From Loxodes magnus (lineage: Eukaryota; Ciliophora; Karyorelictea; Loxodida; Loxodidae), in the NCBI GenBank assembly GCA_946699065.1, contig CAMPDV010000019.1, forward strand, positions 1,116,001 through 1,180,000: a stretch of DNA of 64,000 nt. The letters run 5' to 3'. Position 1 is the first letter of the stretch. Every line of letters begins with the position of its first letter. A program made the translations under genes and the position numbers. Under the pieces are notes generated by a model. That model saw only the letters and a list, made by a program, of their open reading frames with translations, had not been told where the DNA came from and did not search any database. This document shows positions 13,356 through 24,868 of this stretch, one piece after another.

Positions 13356-13985
13356 TCAATTAGTTTGACACTGAATGCATTTATAAATTGATATATTATC
13401 TACTTCCTACTATGTTAAATTCAGACATTTCCAATGAAACCATTTCTAACAGGCATCACATTGGATATAGCTTAAATCGGGGTTGCTTGGCTGCTGACAT
13501 ATGCATATTTTGGTCCATTATTCTAGATCAGGAATTAGCTTCAGATTGATATTATCTCATATAGCTCTATAATAATAAACTTCATTAAGATCTTCCATAT
13601 TTTCATACACCTCTAGAGGAACAACTTTAATTTTCCCATTAAGACTGTGTGCACTTACTTCTTATTCATGATACGAATCGAATAGCTCTTTTTACCCAAG
13701 GAATTCATAATTAAGTTAAACATCTTTCATTGTATACCACCAACTCACAGTTACCATAGGACAGTCAGTTTAGAAAATTTCAAGGATTCTACAAAAACCA
13801 AAATCTTCCCCTTCCAGCTTAATTATGGCATCATCTCCGATCTTATAAATAACTTAAGCAATTTTAATCTTCTTATAGGTTCTTTTTACAGTTTATTCCT
13901 AAGCTAAATTTATTTTCTATCTTTTAACAAGGGAATTCTATTTCTTCTCCTCTTAACTTTCAGTTGAAGAGTGTGCTCTTTTCAT
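13356..13985 (-). CDS. BAH-PHD chromatin reader, 209 residues
   Basis: The ORF runs from ATG at 13985 down to TGA at 13358-13356, 209 residues. Residues 1-40 are basic and nuclear-signal-like (VKRQKIN, VKRTYKK). Residues about 41-150 form a BAH domain (YKIGDDAIIKL, CRILEIF, VSWWYTMKDV, DSYHEQEVSAHSLNGKI, YYYRAIWDN). Residues 161-206 form a C4HC3 PHD finger with C161, C163, C176, C179, H184, C187, C203 and C206; the stop follows three residues later. BAH-PHD proteins read histone marks, often H3K4 or H3K27 methylation, in silencing or activating complexes. TGA encodes Trp in YYYRAIWDN. The protein is nearly the minimal two-domain unit, much shorter than plant or animal relatives such as SHL/EBS. 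Confidence 0.92.
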
Positions 13986-14053
13986 AGTTTAATGTATAAT
14001 TTAAGCTTTAAATTAGTAATTAAAATCATTGGATATAACTTACTCTTTTATAT

Positions 14054-14848
14054 TCATTTAGTTTATCTTCAGAAAGATGAACGAACCTTCTTGCTAGCTT
14101 TTAGGCCACTTTGGATATAGTTTGTAAGGGTTTATGGGATTGATCTGCTTTAGCTCTCTTATTCTTAAAAGGTAAATTGACTTAATAGTTTAGATAGCGA
14201 GAAAAACCTAAACGTCCTTGGTTTATTTTTTTCCTCGATATATCTAAGCAAGGATTCAGCTCTGTGCTAATGCACTTTTTAAACTTGTTCTTCAGCTTAA
14301 AAATGACTTAGAGGGAGAAGACTAAAAACGAATGCGATTGGTACTTTTTAAATATAATGATCGATTGTACTTTTGGAACCATATTGGCATGAATATTCAT
14401 TAATACGATTACAGCCTAGGCTAAGAAGAAAGGAATCAAAAGACTAATTTCAGGAGTGTATGTGGTAGAAAGCGAAAGGGATATAGTTTGAAGAAACTGC
14501 AATATCAGTGCATGGTTTTTGTAGATTACAATATGAGGCATAATAGCAGTTCTGGTATATTATAATACAGATAAAAGGAATCATTGCTACCAATATGTAT
14601 TTCTTCTAATTCAACTTACTATGAATGGCCCACTGGGCTCTTTCTCCACTTTATCCATGGCCTAAAATTCATCTACTGATAGTAATGATATTTGTTCCTA
14701 TGATCATGAACAGTGTATAATTCTGGGTGTAAGACAACTTCTTAAAAGCAAAGGTGGATAGTAAGCCTTTAAACACTTTTGATAGAGAGGAATAATCAAT
14801 AACCCCAATATCAAATTCAGCAAGTAAGCAAGCAACTGAAAAATACAT
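14054..14848 (-). CDS. Polytopic membrane protein, unknown
   Basis: Read from ATG at 14848, the frame gives about 265 residues with hydrophobic segments near residues 45-65 (YTLFMIIGTNIITISRWIL), 85-105 (YILVAMIPFICIIIY) and 165-185 (VPIAFVFSLLPL), and a basic C-terminal tail. A short motif, SRWILGHGQSGERAQWAI, looks specific, but I cannot place it. In-frame TGA is read as Trp in SRWILGHG and in HSWNQSF. The stop is either TGA at 14071-14069 or at 14056-14054; the latter is given. It lies upstream of, and on the same strand as, the BAH-PHD gene. Confidence 0.55.
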
Positions 14849-15684
14849 ATTTGAAAAGTTTCAAATTTAAGCTTTTAATTTATTTATGTTCTGATCTATC
14901 ATTTTACTATACTATGCTCATTAATATACCATAGAAGTACAATATTTATAAGATCTACTTATTAAGTTCAATATAAATAGCAAGCTTCATACCTAATAGA
15001 TAAATAAGAAAAATATAGTTCTAGATTATTAGCTCTATTAATACTAGATTAAGCAAGATTTTTATAATGAGAGAATATAAAAACAAAGCAAATAAAGGGA
15101 TATAATAAGACATAAGAAATTACAAGTATGAGCATATGGAGAAGATAATGTTTAATATTAAATCTTAAATGATAAGTATAAACATCATGGTTATAATATA
15201 AAATAAACTTGGAAAGGAGAATTGCAAAACTAAGATTTTGTATATTTCAAGATAATGCTTATAAATGCTTAAAGTTTATTACCTCATTTAAGGTAAATAT
15301 AAAGAATTATTTTTTGAAATCTTGCAAAGTAATACTTAAGAAAGTATAATAAGTTGTGTATTTTTATAATGTTTAAAGATAATTTCCGTTTTGTATTTTA
15401 ATACTAAAAATAGAAAGTTAATGTTAAGTACATAAGGAGTAAATAGATAGAAGATAGGGTGATTTTAAAATCTAGAGTTGAGAATATTTTAGGTTGAGAG
15501 TAGATTTAAAATTCTTGACAACTTTTCAAAAACAGTAAATGAAGTTCTTTCTTATGCATATAATGACTTAATTAGCTAAACCTGAAAATATAAGGATTAT
15601 GAATGCTTAGTTATAACCTTTAGAATTAAATTGTTTAAGTTAGATATTATTTTAATTAATAGTTTGAAATTAAGCTTTTTTAAA
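14849..15684. other. A+T-rich intergenic region
   Basis: About 830 bp of very A+T-rich sequence with scattered short repeats of A and T. I see no convincing frame, zinc or membrane pattern, tRNA or inverted repeat. It lies downstream of the TTD14-like gene and upstream of the membrane protein gene, both on the minus strand. Confidence 0.5.
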
Positions 15685-17822
15685 TCAGTCTTTAGCCTCC
15701 TCACTCCTTAGATCTTTGGGAAGAAACGAATTAAAAATTTCCGGTACTTCACTATCCATATCCTTTAAAACCTTTAAATCCTCAGGATAAAAATAATACT
15801 CTTCTTTAGCAAGAGTAGTCGACATATAGCCTTTGTCATCTGTAACCTCTTTTACAACCTCAATAAAAGGTGGAATTTAAATATCTAGACTTTTTTTATC
15901 TGATTGAATTTTAAGCAAAGTAATAGGTGTATCTAAGTTAATATAGGAATCTAATTAAAAGGATACTTAATTCCATATGAAGAACTATTTCATACGTTTT
16001 AGTATTTTTCTACCTCTCTCCTTCTGTTGACTTAATTGTAGGTATTCCTAAGGGGCAATTATGTTCTTAGTTTCTAGTTTTTATCCATCTTTAATCTAAA
16101 TTTAATGTCTATAGTATATGTACCTCTAAAACTACCCTCTCTTTCTTACTTTAACTACTTCGTTCTCAGTAACCTTTAAGTAAACATCGTCCACTTGAAT
16201 TCTCTCGGAATGAATATCTTCAGGTAAGATATATCATAAATTTTGAGGTTAAGGAGATACCAAAAACTTTTTAAAGAAAGAAGGAGGATTTCCAAGCCCA
16301 AGAGCATAAGTGACAACTTTTAAGCATTCATGCATTTTATCTTCAAAAGTGATATTATTTTCGTTTGTTATGATAGTGAAATTTGGATGGCCAGTGTATG
16401 CTTTTTATATGGTTTTATCGAGATATATAGCTTATTTAATATCTTTCTAAAATAGAATATTACCTCATATCTAGCTGTATTACTTTCACTTGAAAAAAAT
16501 TAAGGCGCTCCATCAGCAGCTGTCACAAGATGAACCACATGATCATATCTCTTATCTCTTAGTTATACGACACTCCAACCCAAATCATCAAGTAAAGCTT
16601 GCCATGCTTTTCTACTTACATAAGCACTACCATCCATAGTACCCCTATCACACAAAATTACTTTATTCGTTCCAGCTTAAGATTAGGCCATTTCTGTAAA
16701 AATATCTTCTAAAGCTATTTGAATTCTTATAAGGTTTATCTAAAACCTAACTTGCTATGCTATTGTTTGATGACTGATATCTAAATTTATTCCTCCTTTA
16801 AATAATAAAGTAGCTGCTTCAGGAACGTTAAAAACTCTCCATCCGCTTTCAGAAAGCTTTTCAGAAACATGCTAAACTGCAGTAGTTTTTCCGGCACATG
16901 GTCCGCCAGTAAGGCAAATTTTGGATATTTATTATCTTTAAGGGCCATAGTTATAAGATTATTAAGTAGGTACACTAAATGACTACTAGGCTAATTTAGA
17001 AAATGTTGTTGAAGATTCGTCAAGCAAATGTTCAATAGAACTAGCTCTTGGTCGCTTCTACTCTTGGACTATTTGGACTATTGGTTCCTTTTTCTACTAA
17101 ACCTACTTTGATTTTTTATTTTCAATAATCAAATAAATAATAAGTCCGAAATACAGAGCCATCATTACAGGTCCATAAAGAATTTCCTGCCAGCCTTCCA
17201 TATTTGCAGAATATATGGAAAGTACAATGAAAGGATTACAATGAAAGCCATTTAAATGAATAGAATTAGTTAATTTAAAGCAATTGAATTGGTAATTCTT
17301 CTTCTCTTTAATTAAGTTAACTTTGTTACTATTTACTGTTATATTTATGAGGCAAAATTAAAACAAACTTCCTTTGGTTAAAAGCTTCATTGAGTCTCCT
17401 AAAAATAAACTAAAAACGTCATTTGATGTAAACTATGGATCGCCTAAAACGATAAGCTCTACCTAGAATGAACTAAGGACTAGATGTACCTCTCCTATGA
17501 GTTTTAATGCTAATAGTGTTATAACTAGGAATAGATAAATTGTCAACTTGAAGTAGTTTTCTGAAAAAAAAGTGAAGTGAGAAAGGTTTAAAAGCAAGTG
17601 TATAAATACATAGCAATAGATTCTAGAAAAGCTTTGATTGATAGATGCTAAAATGTCCAAAAAACCTGAAATTTAGCATATCAAAGTTGCCTTTAGATGC
17701 TTGTAGTATCTGGCATAGTAAGCTCTTATTTCAGATAAGATAGTTTGTATGAGTAGGTTTTGACTAGGATTATGGAAATCTTGTGGAAGGCAATTTGAAC
17801 TACTAAAGAGAGACTCCCTCAT
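15685..17822 (-). CDS. TTD14-like P-loop/CYTH-like protein with membrane N-terminus
   Basis: ATG at 17822, TGA at 15687-15685 and one 17-nt intron (16447-16463) give exactly 706 residues. Residues about 50-110 and 205-235 contain hydrophobic segments (YLFLVITLLALKLI, MMALYFGLIIYLII). A disordered linker follows, then a P-loop GGPCAGKTT near residue 302 and the motif ILCDRGTMDGSAY. The C-terminal 220 residues include RKRGQFRGTY and resemble the CYTH-like domain of TTD14. Family members are nucleotide-binding proteins; Drosophila TTD14 binds GTP and phosphoinositide and directs TRPL channel traffic. TTD14 proteins are normally soluble, so the membrane part is unusual. An alternative in-frame ATG at 17201 would keep one membrane segment. 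Its first 50 bp overlap the head-to-head gene at 17772. Confidence 0.87.
16447..16463 (-). other. 17-nt spliceosomal intron
   Basis: On the minus strand the segment reads gtaatattctattttag. Removing it joins NTARYE to KDIKQA in one frame and makes the whole TTD14-like ORF close from ATG to TGA. Length, GT...AG ends and a TATTTTAG 3' end match the other introns in the window. Confidence 0.88.
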
Positions 17823-18806
17823 TAGCTAATTAAGGAAATAGAACTGCATACTTAACTCCTATTGGACACTACTTAAGATGTTCCATACTTCCTACTAATA
17901 GACCTTTTAGAGTCTTATATAGAATACTAGAAGCAAATTAAAATCGATTAAACCTTGCACTCTAAAGAAAGGCTTGAAGAACTACAGAACTAATTATCTT
18001 CCAAAAATTTTCAAATCTTAAAACTAGAAAACCAGATACAAGAGCTATTGGAAAAGCCTTAGAAGGAACAGCAAAAGATAAAAGAACTACAAGCTCAAAT
18101 TTGCGAGCAGATTAAAGTAATAAACTAGTTAAATTAAAGGGTAGAAGACTAGTAACTCAAGATAAGAGAGATTGATTAGCTTGACTAGCTAGAGCAAAAA
18201 ATTAGCTAACAAGAAAAAGATTTAAAACTGAAGTAACTTTAAATAGATAACCTGAATAAGATTATTTCAGAAATGGAAGACGAAAATGCTTATTAGAAGA
18301 AGATAAGCTTGCAGATATAAGAACTGTACCAAAACGCTGTTATTAAACTAACTTAGAATACTAATTTCGTTTAGGAAATGAAAATTAAAATAGAACAGTT
18401 AGAAGATGAAAATAAGTCTCTTTTCATTAGAGCTGCGGCAAGTTTTGATGATATGACGCCAAGACCTGATTGAAGAGTGGGATTTAAGCAAATGAAAACT
18501 TTTCCTTAACCTGAATAAAACTTTACAAGTAAACAGATGTGGGATTATGTAACAACCAATATAACCAAAGTATTATAGGATTTCAACATTACCGAAAAGT
18601 ACTTTAAGCAAGTTAAGAAAGACAAAGTTAATTTAATGAAGCAAAAAAGCGAATTGAAATTGAGTATAACTAAAGAAAATTAGCCACCTAAAAACGAAGC
18701 AAGCGATTAAATTTAGGAAGCTAAAAACGACTCATCTTAAGAGATAAAAACAAACAGTTCCTTTTTGTTAAATAAGAAGATGAAAACATCAAATTTCAAT
18801 ACTTGA
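17772..18806 (+). CDS. Coiled-coil protein, possible TSNAXIP1-like, with internal TGA
   Basis: The frame from ATG 17772 to TGA 18804-18806 gives 344 residues. Residues 1-60 are helical (DVPYFLLIDLLESYIEYQKQ), 60-215 are a long coiled coil rich in Glu/Gln/Leu, then DDMTPRPDW and a Lys/Gln-rich C-terminus. An in-frame TGA at 18471-18473 could be the end (233 residues), but read as Trp it gives TPRPDW and the frame continues as good coding sequence through an ATG at 18492. The helix plus coiled coil plus TPRP-W pattern is reminiscent of TSNAXIP1-type ciliary proteins; this is a tentative match from memory. The first 50 bp overlap the opposite-strand TTD14-like gene. Confidence 0.72.
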
Positions 18807-19035
18807 CTGTTATTTATATAAACTACTTGCATTAAAGGGAAATGTAATACTATTTTACTATTTATATGTCTCTTCTTTTATCGTTCCTTCATTAATAATA
18901 CTAAGCAACATTATTTATCTTCATACTATTGCTAACATAAATCTATTATATAGTGCACTTAAACAGTAATACTTTATAGGATCTTAATATTATAAGCATA
19001 AATTTTAAGCACTTTTAGTAAAAATAAATATATAA

Positions 19036-20637
19036 ATGTAGCTAAAAACTGAAAATAAGACAGTGAAGCATAAAATCTGGAAATATAACTAAATTGAGAG
19101 TTGTGAGAATTGGATCAAGAAGCCTGAAGAACCTATGAAGAAGCAGCAAAAGAAGATATTTGAGCTTTAAAATCTTAAACCTTAAAAGTTTATCAATACA
19201 CAGAGCAAATTAACTACTAGTACTTCTTCTTAAAAGTAAACGATTCTCCCTTAAAATTTCTCTTAGCTAAATACCTATGAATTTGGAGGTGGCCATTACT
19301 CATAAAACAGTTAAGAATCTTAGACTTTAGAACTATGAAAAAATAGTAAATTCAATTTATCCAAATAAAGCAAAAAGCTATTTCTAAATAATACAATAGC
19401 AAGAATACGAAGCGTCAAGGAGTAGTTTAAGAAACTGAAGATTGAAAACTTAAAGGAAAATTAGTAAAAGGTAAAAGATATCAAAACTAACCAAAATAAA
19501 GTGTTCGTTAAAATAATCAGAAGGAATGCATCATAAGTTAACAAATTATAAGATAAATACAAGTTCAATATTACTTCTCCTTTCTTTTCTTGCTTCCCTT
19601 CAGCAAGATCTCCTAGAATCAAAACATATCAATTAAACTAAGTGATGAATAAAGACTGGTCTTAAACTCAAAGAGAGGAAATGGATCTATAAGCATCAAG
19701 TAACTAGTTACTATGCTAATCATAGCAGCAAATTAGCTTTAATTAAGTTTCTGATGATAAATAGAGATAGAAAGATTAATAGATGGAGGAACATAATAAA
19801 GGCATTCATTAATAATCCAAGTCTTGTAAAGAAGAAAATAAAAGAAAAATTTAACTTCCTATGCATATATAAAAGCTTATAAATATCTAGCGCATATCTT
19901 CTAGCCATAACATAAGAAACTAAGCTTCAAGATTACCAGATCAAAGGAACTTCGGCACATAAGATGACGTTTGTGAACTTATAACTTAAAGAAAGTTAAT
20001 GCAGCATTTGAAATATAATATAACTAACTAAACTAGAAAAGAAGTTGAAAACAGGTAAAAAGTTTTCTAGATGGAAAAAATCGAAGAGATTTTATAAGAT
20101 AAAAAAGCACTCTTTATCAATAGTAAGGGTTTAATTCAGCAAACACATATAACTAAATAATTAATCTTCTCTAATCTAAACTTACATTTTCTCACATAAC
20201 CTTCCTTTTTTGTAACGATACTATATGAGTAACCTATTTTAACTATCTAATCCAAGTTAGAATTGTTCACTTAATTATATAACTAGGATTTTTATGTTCT
20301 GAAGATAAGTTTTGTATAAATAGCTTCAATATACTATTTTACCTAACAGTCAAAAGGAAACTTTAGACTCCTTTCTTATTAATAAGATTTATAATACTCC
20401 TAGCTATAAAATCTATTAGGTATCTTATATTTTACCTCTTTTACTTGCATCATTACCTTATGTAATTTTTTAAGTTAAACTGGTATGATGAAATTTGGAT
20501 TTATAAGATAAAACTAAACAAGCTATTTTTAAGTAGATAAGTAAATGGAAATTTAAATAAATAGAGGTTTAGGACTAAAGTTTTATAATATTGTGAAAGA
20601 AGCTTCTAAGGTTTAAGGATGGAAATTTAAAAATTGA
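19036..20637 (+). CDS. Unknown Lys/Gln-rich protein, 533 residues
   Basis: One frame runs from ATG 19036 to TGA 20635-20637 with a single clear internal TGA (19336-19338), against about ten expected by chance. The N-terminal half is basic, Ser/Gln/Lys-rich and probably disordered (EFGGGHYSQ, SCFPSARSPRIKTYQ). A helical stretch lies near residues 330-370. The C-terminal third has hydrophobic stretches that could be one or two membrane segments (LGILYFTSFTCIITLCNFL). No family recognised. A 230-bp A+T-rich gap separates it from the gene upstream. Confidence 0.62.
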
Positions 20638-20996
20638 TGGACTGAATAAATTGATTAATTGATATATATTTAAGTTAGGAATGTCTATATGCTATAATTA
20701 TAGTCCTAAAGAGATAGATATTAAATAAAGCATCAGTCTTATAAATAATATCCATATTAAGACTGAGAAGATAAGAAGTATGATAATCAATTAAATAACT
20801 TGATATATCAATCTAAATTTCCATACTCAGTCTAGTAGAAGATAGAAATTAGTTGCATAGTGATTGAATGTACAAAGAGGTAGCAATTAAAGAGTAATGC
20901 TTAGTATATTTTCTAAATGAGATAAATATAATTAAATAGTTAGATCCCTTTAATTTTGTGATTAAGCTTAAGCTTCTATTAATAAAAATTACATAA
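20638..20996. other. A+T-rich spacer
   Basis: About 360 bp between two + strand genes. No coding pattern, repeat or RNA fold is visible. Confidence 0.45.
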
Positions 20997-21851
20997 ATGG
21001 AAAAATTTTATTTTAACAGGCTCTTTACTTTGCATAAACCAAGGAAGGATGCAATAGGAGAAGCTAGAGCTTAAAACCATGATACCGAGTACAGACTTCT
21101 TTCCAAATAGGAAAAAAGAAAGCTATTTCTTAAGTAAAAAACTAAAAACATTTAAGGAATTTTAGGAGCTGCTGTCTTCCTAGGGATATTTTAGTATACC
21201 TCTATTTATCCTTATTTAAGTACATTTATCTAACCTAGAATTGATAGGTTTTTTCAATGGCTAATTCCAGAATATGGTCCTCCTATTTCAGCAAAGGAAA
21301 CTCGAAAAACAAAAGAAAATAAAGAACTGAAGCCTTTGCTAGATTTGTTCGTAGAACTTGACAGAAAAACATTTGATGGAGTATCAAAACAATCGGTGAT
21401 TAAGACAATGTCATAAGTTAAGTGCTAAGGCTATCACCTTTAAGATAAGAATCCTTCATAAACAATATCTCTATAGGAGTTCAGCTAAGTAATCCAATTT
21501 TGCTATAAGTAAAAGACCCCAAACACTCCAAAAGAATAGTTTATTCAAGAGTTTGGACTAAATTTAATGGCAAGTTTATCCATGGAAGATCCTTCAAGCT
21601 TATTGGAAGCGGAAATGTATTAAGAGAAGCCAAAAGAACAAGAAAATAATGCTTAGGATGAACTGGACTAGATAGATCTAAGTATTAAAGTACTGAGGAA
21701 TGAATATGAAAAGCTTCAGAACTCAATTTAATAGAAAAATTTGGAGAAATTAGAATCCATTTAGAGAGAAATATCAGAACTTTTAGAGTACAAGCAGAAA
21801 TTTTAGTAGTAACACATATTGACTATTAACTAAATTTATATCTTAAAATGA
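20997..21851 (+). CDS. Single-pass membrane protein with coiled-coil tail, 284 residues
   Basis: ATG 20997 to TGA 21849-21851, 284 codons with no internal TGA. Residues 1-55 are basic and end in a membrane segment (GILGAAVFLGIFQYTSIYPYL). The soluble C-terminal part includes LLDLFVELDRKTFDGVSKQS, and from about residue 220 a coiled coil (EKLQNSIQQKNLEKLESIQ). The short basic N-terminus suggests a type II or tail-in orientation. No known family; the LDRKTFDG segment is only faintly EF-hand-like. Context gives no functional clue. Confidence 0.75.
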
Positions 21852-21947
21852 AAGCTATACTCCCTAATTCTAATTTGTTTAAGTTAGCTTTATTATTCGT
21901 TTATGATTATATGATAAGTAATCTAGATAGGATTACTATTTTGATTA

Positions 21948-22154
21948 TTGAAGACTAAATTAAGAAATTATAAATTTCTTGTCTCTCAACTCAAGTTAAG
22001 CTCTGTTGAAAGTGATTACTTGATAATTATTTTGAAAAGCTTTTACATCCTAAAGCCATTTTTGCCGTGCTTAAAAAGGATATTTAATCTTATTTTTGCT
22101 TTAGTATTTTTAATTATCTATAATTTTTCAAAAGCCATTAAGGTATAATGTTGA
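21948..22154 (+). CDS. Short hydrophobic ORF, start unknown
   Basis: A 66-codon stretch lacking all three classical stops runs from about 21948 and ends at TGA 22152-22154. It encodes a basic segment followed by a membrane-like helix (FNLIFALVFLIIYNF). There is no in-frame ATG close upstream. An ATG at 21848, overlapping the previous stop, opens a different frame and could be linked by an unseen intron. It may be a small membrane protein or a chance ORF. Confidence 0.28.
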
Positions 22155-22252
22155 TGAGGCTTTTAATAAACATAGTAACATATTATATTTACTTTAGGTA
22201 ACTTGCTTCAAATAAAAATTTTTTAAATCGTTAGAAGTCCAAAAATAAAGGC

Positions 22253-24371
22253 TCAGCCAAACAAATCTTTAGCCTTTCCACTAAGATTATCTTTCTTTAA
22301 CTACCCTTGATTAGGTTTTTCCTATTGTATTTGCTTTTTCATATCCTGCTTTTGCTAAATATGAGCACTTACTTCCTTTTCTTTTTATAGTCTTTCTTGA
22401 TTTTTTAATTCTTCTTCAATAAGATCTGCTTGTTATGCTAAGCTGAATACTAAAATCAACTTACTTTGGATCTCTTCTTATAACCTTATGTGCGCGTTTC
22501 AAGATTTCTAATGTATTAGCGAGTGTTTCTCTTTCTCTGGCCACATGTTCAGGCTCACTTAAAATTTCAATTATATTAGAATTGTTATTTATACTGTTAT
22601 AAAGCTCAAACTAAAGTTTGTCCACTATTTATCTAACCAAGAAATATCCTATAGTCTTTGGGACTGTATCTCTTACATTCCTTATCACGATTTAGAAATA
22701 AGAATCGAGTCTTTCTTTCATTTCATTTATAAAGATTTTTTCCGCATCAACCTATTGCTTTGCTTCTGGCTGAGATCCTTTTGGAATGAAATGTGAACGC
22801 TTAGTTAAATAATCGTCGTCGTTAGTAAAAATAAAGCTTTCTTCTGCGAAAATAATACTCTCAACTATTTCGGTAGTAACTTCCTTCTCCTTATTCATTA
22901 CAATTGATACCAAATCTTGAATTTCTGAAATCATCTAAGGGAATCTATAGAATATTCTCTCAATCAAAATATGAGCGAGCTACTCTAAAAACATGTTTAT
23001 TTCCTATAAACATTCAACTACTGGATCCTTCAATTTTTCTAATTATGGCTGTAATAAATACATAAAGGCATCGATACTAGGGAATCCTGGCAATGCGTCT
23101 CCATGAATTTTAATTGCCTCTTTAATATCTGAATCTGTAAACTCTTATGATATTTTGAAGTTTCCTGAATATTCCTACAAAAGCTTGTTAAAGGTAGTTC
23201 TTATTCTGGCACCTCCTTCCAAATCTTTAGTCAAAGTCGAGGTTCTTCCACGTTTATCGTACTTTCCTCTTACTGTATTTTTAAATACTTCGACGAACTC
23301 ATTTACCATGCCCCAAATTAGTTATATCTTTCCTTACATTGTAACGGGTAGTTGTGGTCCTAGCTATTTAAGTCTGTCTTCGCATTCTTTAATTTTAGAA
23401 ACGATTTCTCTGACTATTTCTGGTAGTATATTTCTAATATGTGAAAAGAGTACTTAGGAACATTTCTAACTGAGTGTATCAGTACCACAATATCCAGGTG
23501 GCATTGTTGAGTAAACTGGATGATTTTAGAAAAATTCCTTTTCTTCAGCTAAAGCAGCCTTTACAGGAACTTAGGTTAATATATCTTACTAGCTTCTTAA
23601 TTTAACACCAACATAGCCAAGTCTTAGTGGTACTTCTTCTCCCAATAGTAAATTCCTTGCATTCGTACCTTTGTCCATGATATCAATTTTAGTTACTACA
23701 CCAAGAGTTCTTTTACCTTCAGGATCAACCCTTCTAGCCATTTGTATAGCCTCACTTGTGCTTATATCCATATTTGCTGGAACAACACATAGAATAATAG
23801 TTCTTACATCACTTACATATCTATAGGCCATCTGTTTAGTAATCTATTCAATGTTTTCAGGCTAATCGGAGTTTTTCAGTGGTATACGTGTAATTCCTGG
23901 AAGATCAATAAGACTAAGATCAGGACAAGTAGGAGAATGAATAGTAAGAATTATAGGCTCATCTACAATACCCTTGTTAGCTCCTGCAACACGATCAGTC
24001 AAAGATTCAATTGTTCTCCTAACTTCTTTAAAATCGGTAAACTTTTTGTCTGGCGCTTCCTCAAATTCAGCCCAAGGTTTTACATCTTTCTCAGCTACAT
24101 GAATTAATCTCAATTCTAAAGGTCTTCTTGTGCATACACCTTCACCTCTTGGAAGGAAATCTAAACCGACAATACTTTCCATAACACTTGATTTTCCACT
24201 TGATTAGGTTCCAAGAGTTGCAATTTTAGGTAGTGTTATGTACTTTTAGAGACCAACATCACGAAGATCATCAACAAGATCGATGAAAGTTCTTAAATTA
24301 GAGAATAATGAAGTATCAAGAGATTCACCTTAGTTTACAGAAGATTGTCTTTCTCTTTAGAGTCCTTCCAT
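22253..24371 (-). CDS. Dynamin-related GTPase (Drp1/Vps1 type)
   Basis: ATG at 24371, TGA at 22255-22253 and two introns (22443-22464, 22 nt; 22355-22372, 18 nt) give exactly 692 residues. The GTPase domain has G1 GTQSSGKS at residues 54-61, the RPLEL region, G3 DLPG and G4 TKIDIMDKG. It is followed by the dynamin stalk (QLPVTMQGKIQLIWGMVNEF) and a C-terminal GED region (RRDP, helical, Lys/Gln-rich). There is no PH or proline-rich domain, so it belongs with soluble dynamin-related proteins that drive membrane fission, for example mitochondrial, peroxisomal or endocytic. Ciliates have expanded this family. Length and domain order are normal and the gene looks functional. Confidence 0.97.
22355..22372 (-). 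other. 18-nt intron in dynamin gene
   Basis: Minus strand reads gtaagtgctcatatttag. Its removal is in frame (18 = 6 x 3); it is called by its GT...AG ends and match to the other introns rather than by a frame need, so retention would add six residues. Confidence 0.65.
22443..22464 (-). other. 22-nt intron in dynamin gene
   Basis: Minus strand reads gtaagttgattttagtattcag. Removing 22 nt joins RRDP to NLAQQADLIEEE and is required for the frame to reach the terminal TGA; the internal AG at 15 nt would break the frame. Confidence 0.85.
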
Positions 24372-24437
24372 TTCTTATTAATGAAGTATATTATTTCAAT
24401 TATTTAATCATGCAAAACTTAGAAGAAAGTACACTTT

Positions 24438-24543
24438 TATAAAGTATTTAGCACCATCGCTTCAAATTCCTCCGCTAAATTTTTGCTGTTTGAAATAACT
24501 CATCTTCCACAGAGGTTTTTTTGTCGATTACTAAATCAAGCAT
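24438..24543 (-). CDS. Short coding-like segment, doubtful
   Basis: From an ATG at 24543 (minus) the reading MLDLVIDKKTSVEDELFQTA looks coding, and a neighbouring frame continues as NLAEEFEAMVLNT. The two join only if the run of five A (T on +) near 24485 is one base longer. It may be a small gene with a homopolymer error, a 5' exon of the dynamin gene, or chance. No function suggested. Confidence 0.2.
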
Positions 24544-24868
24544 ATAAAATAAAATAAAAGGAAAGCTAATTAACTTAAATACTCTAATTAGAAGCCTAAA
24601 TAAAATTAATTTCCTTTTGAGCATTTCTAAGATAATAAGTCTTATAATATATTTTAACCTCTTGCTTCTACTTCTATAGTTTTTTATCCTAACATGCTTA
24701 TCTTATTTCATGCTTTATCAATTCATGAAAGTATAATTTCCCAACAAAGTTAAATTAGCTTTAATTATTAAATTTAAATTCTCTTAAGTTAGTTGTTAAA
24801 TAGATCAAATGATACTACATTATATTATAGAGGATCTTTATAAAATTGATATTAGTAAACTTTAAATT

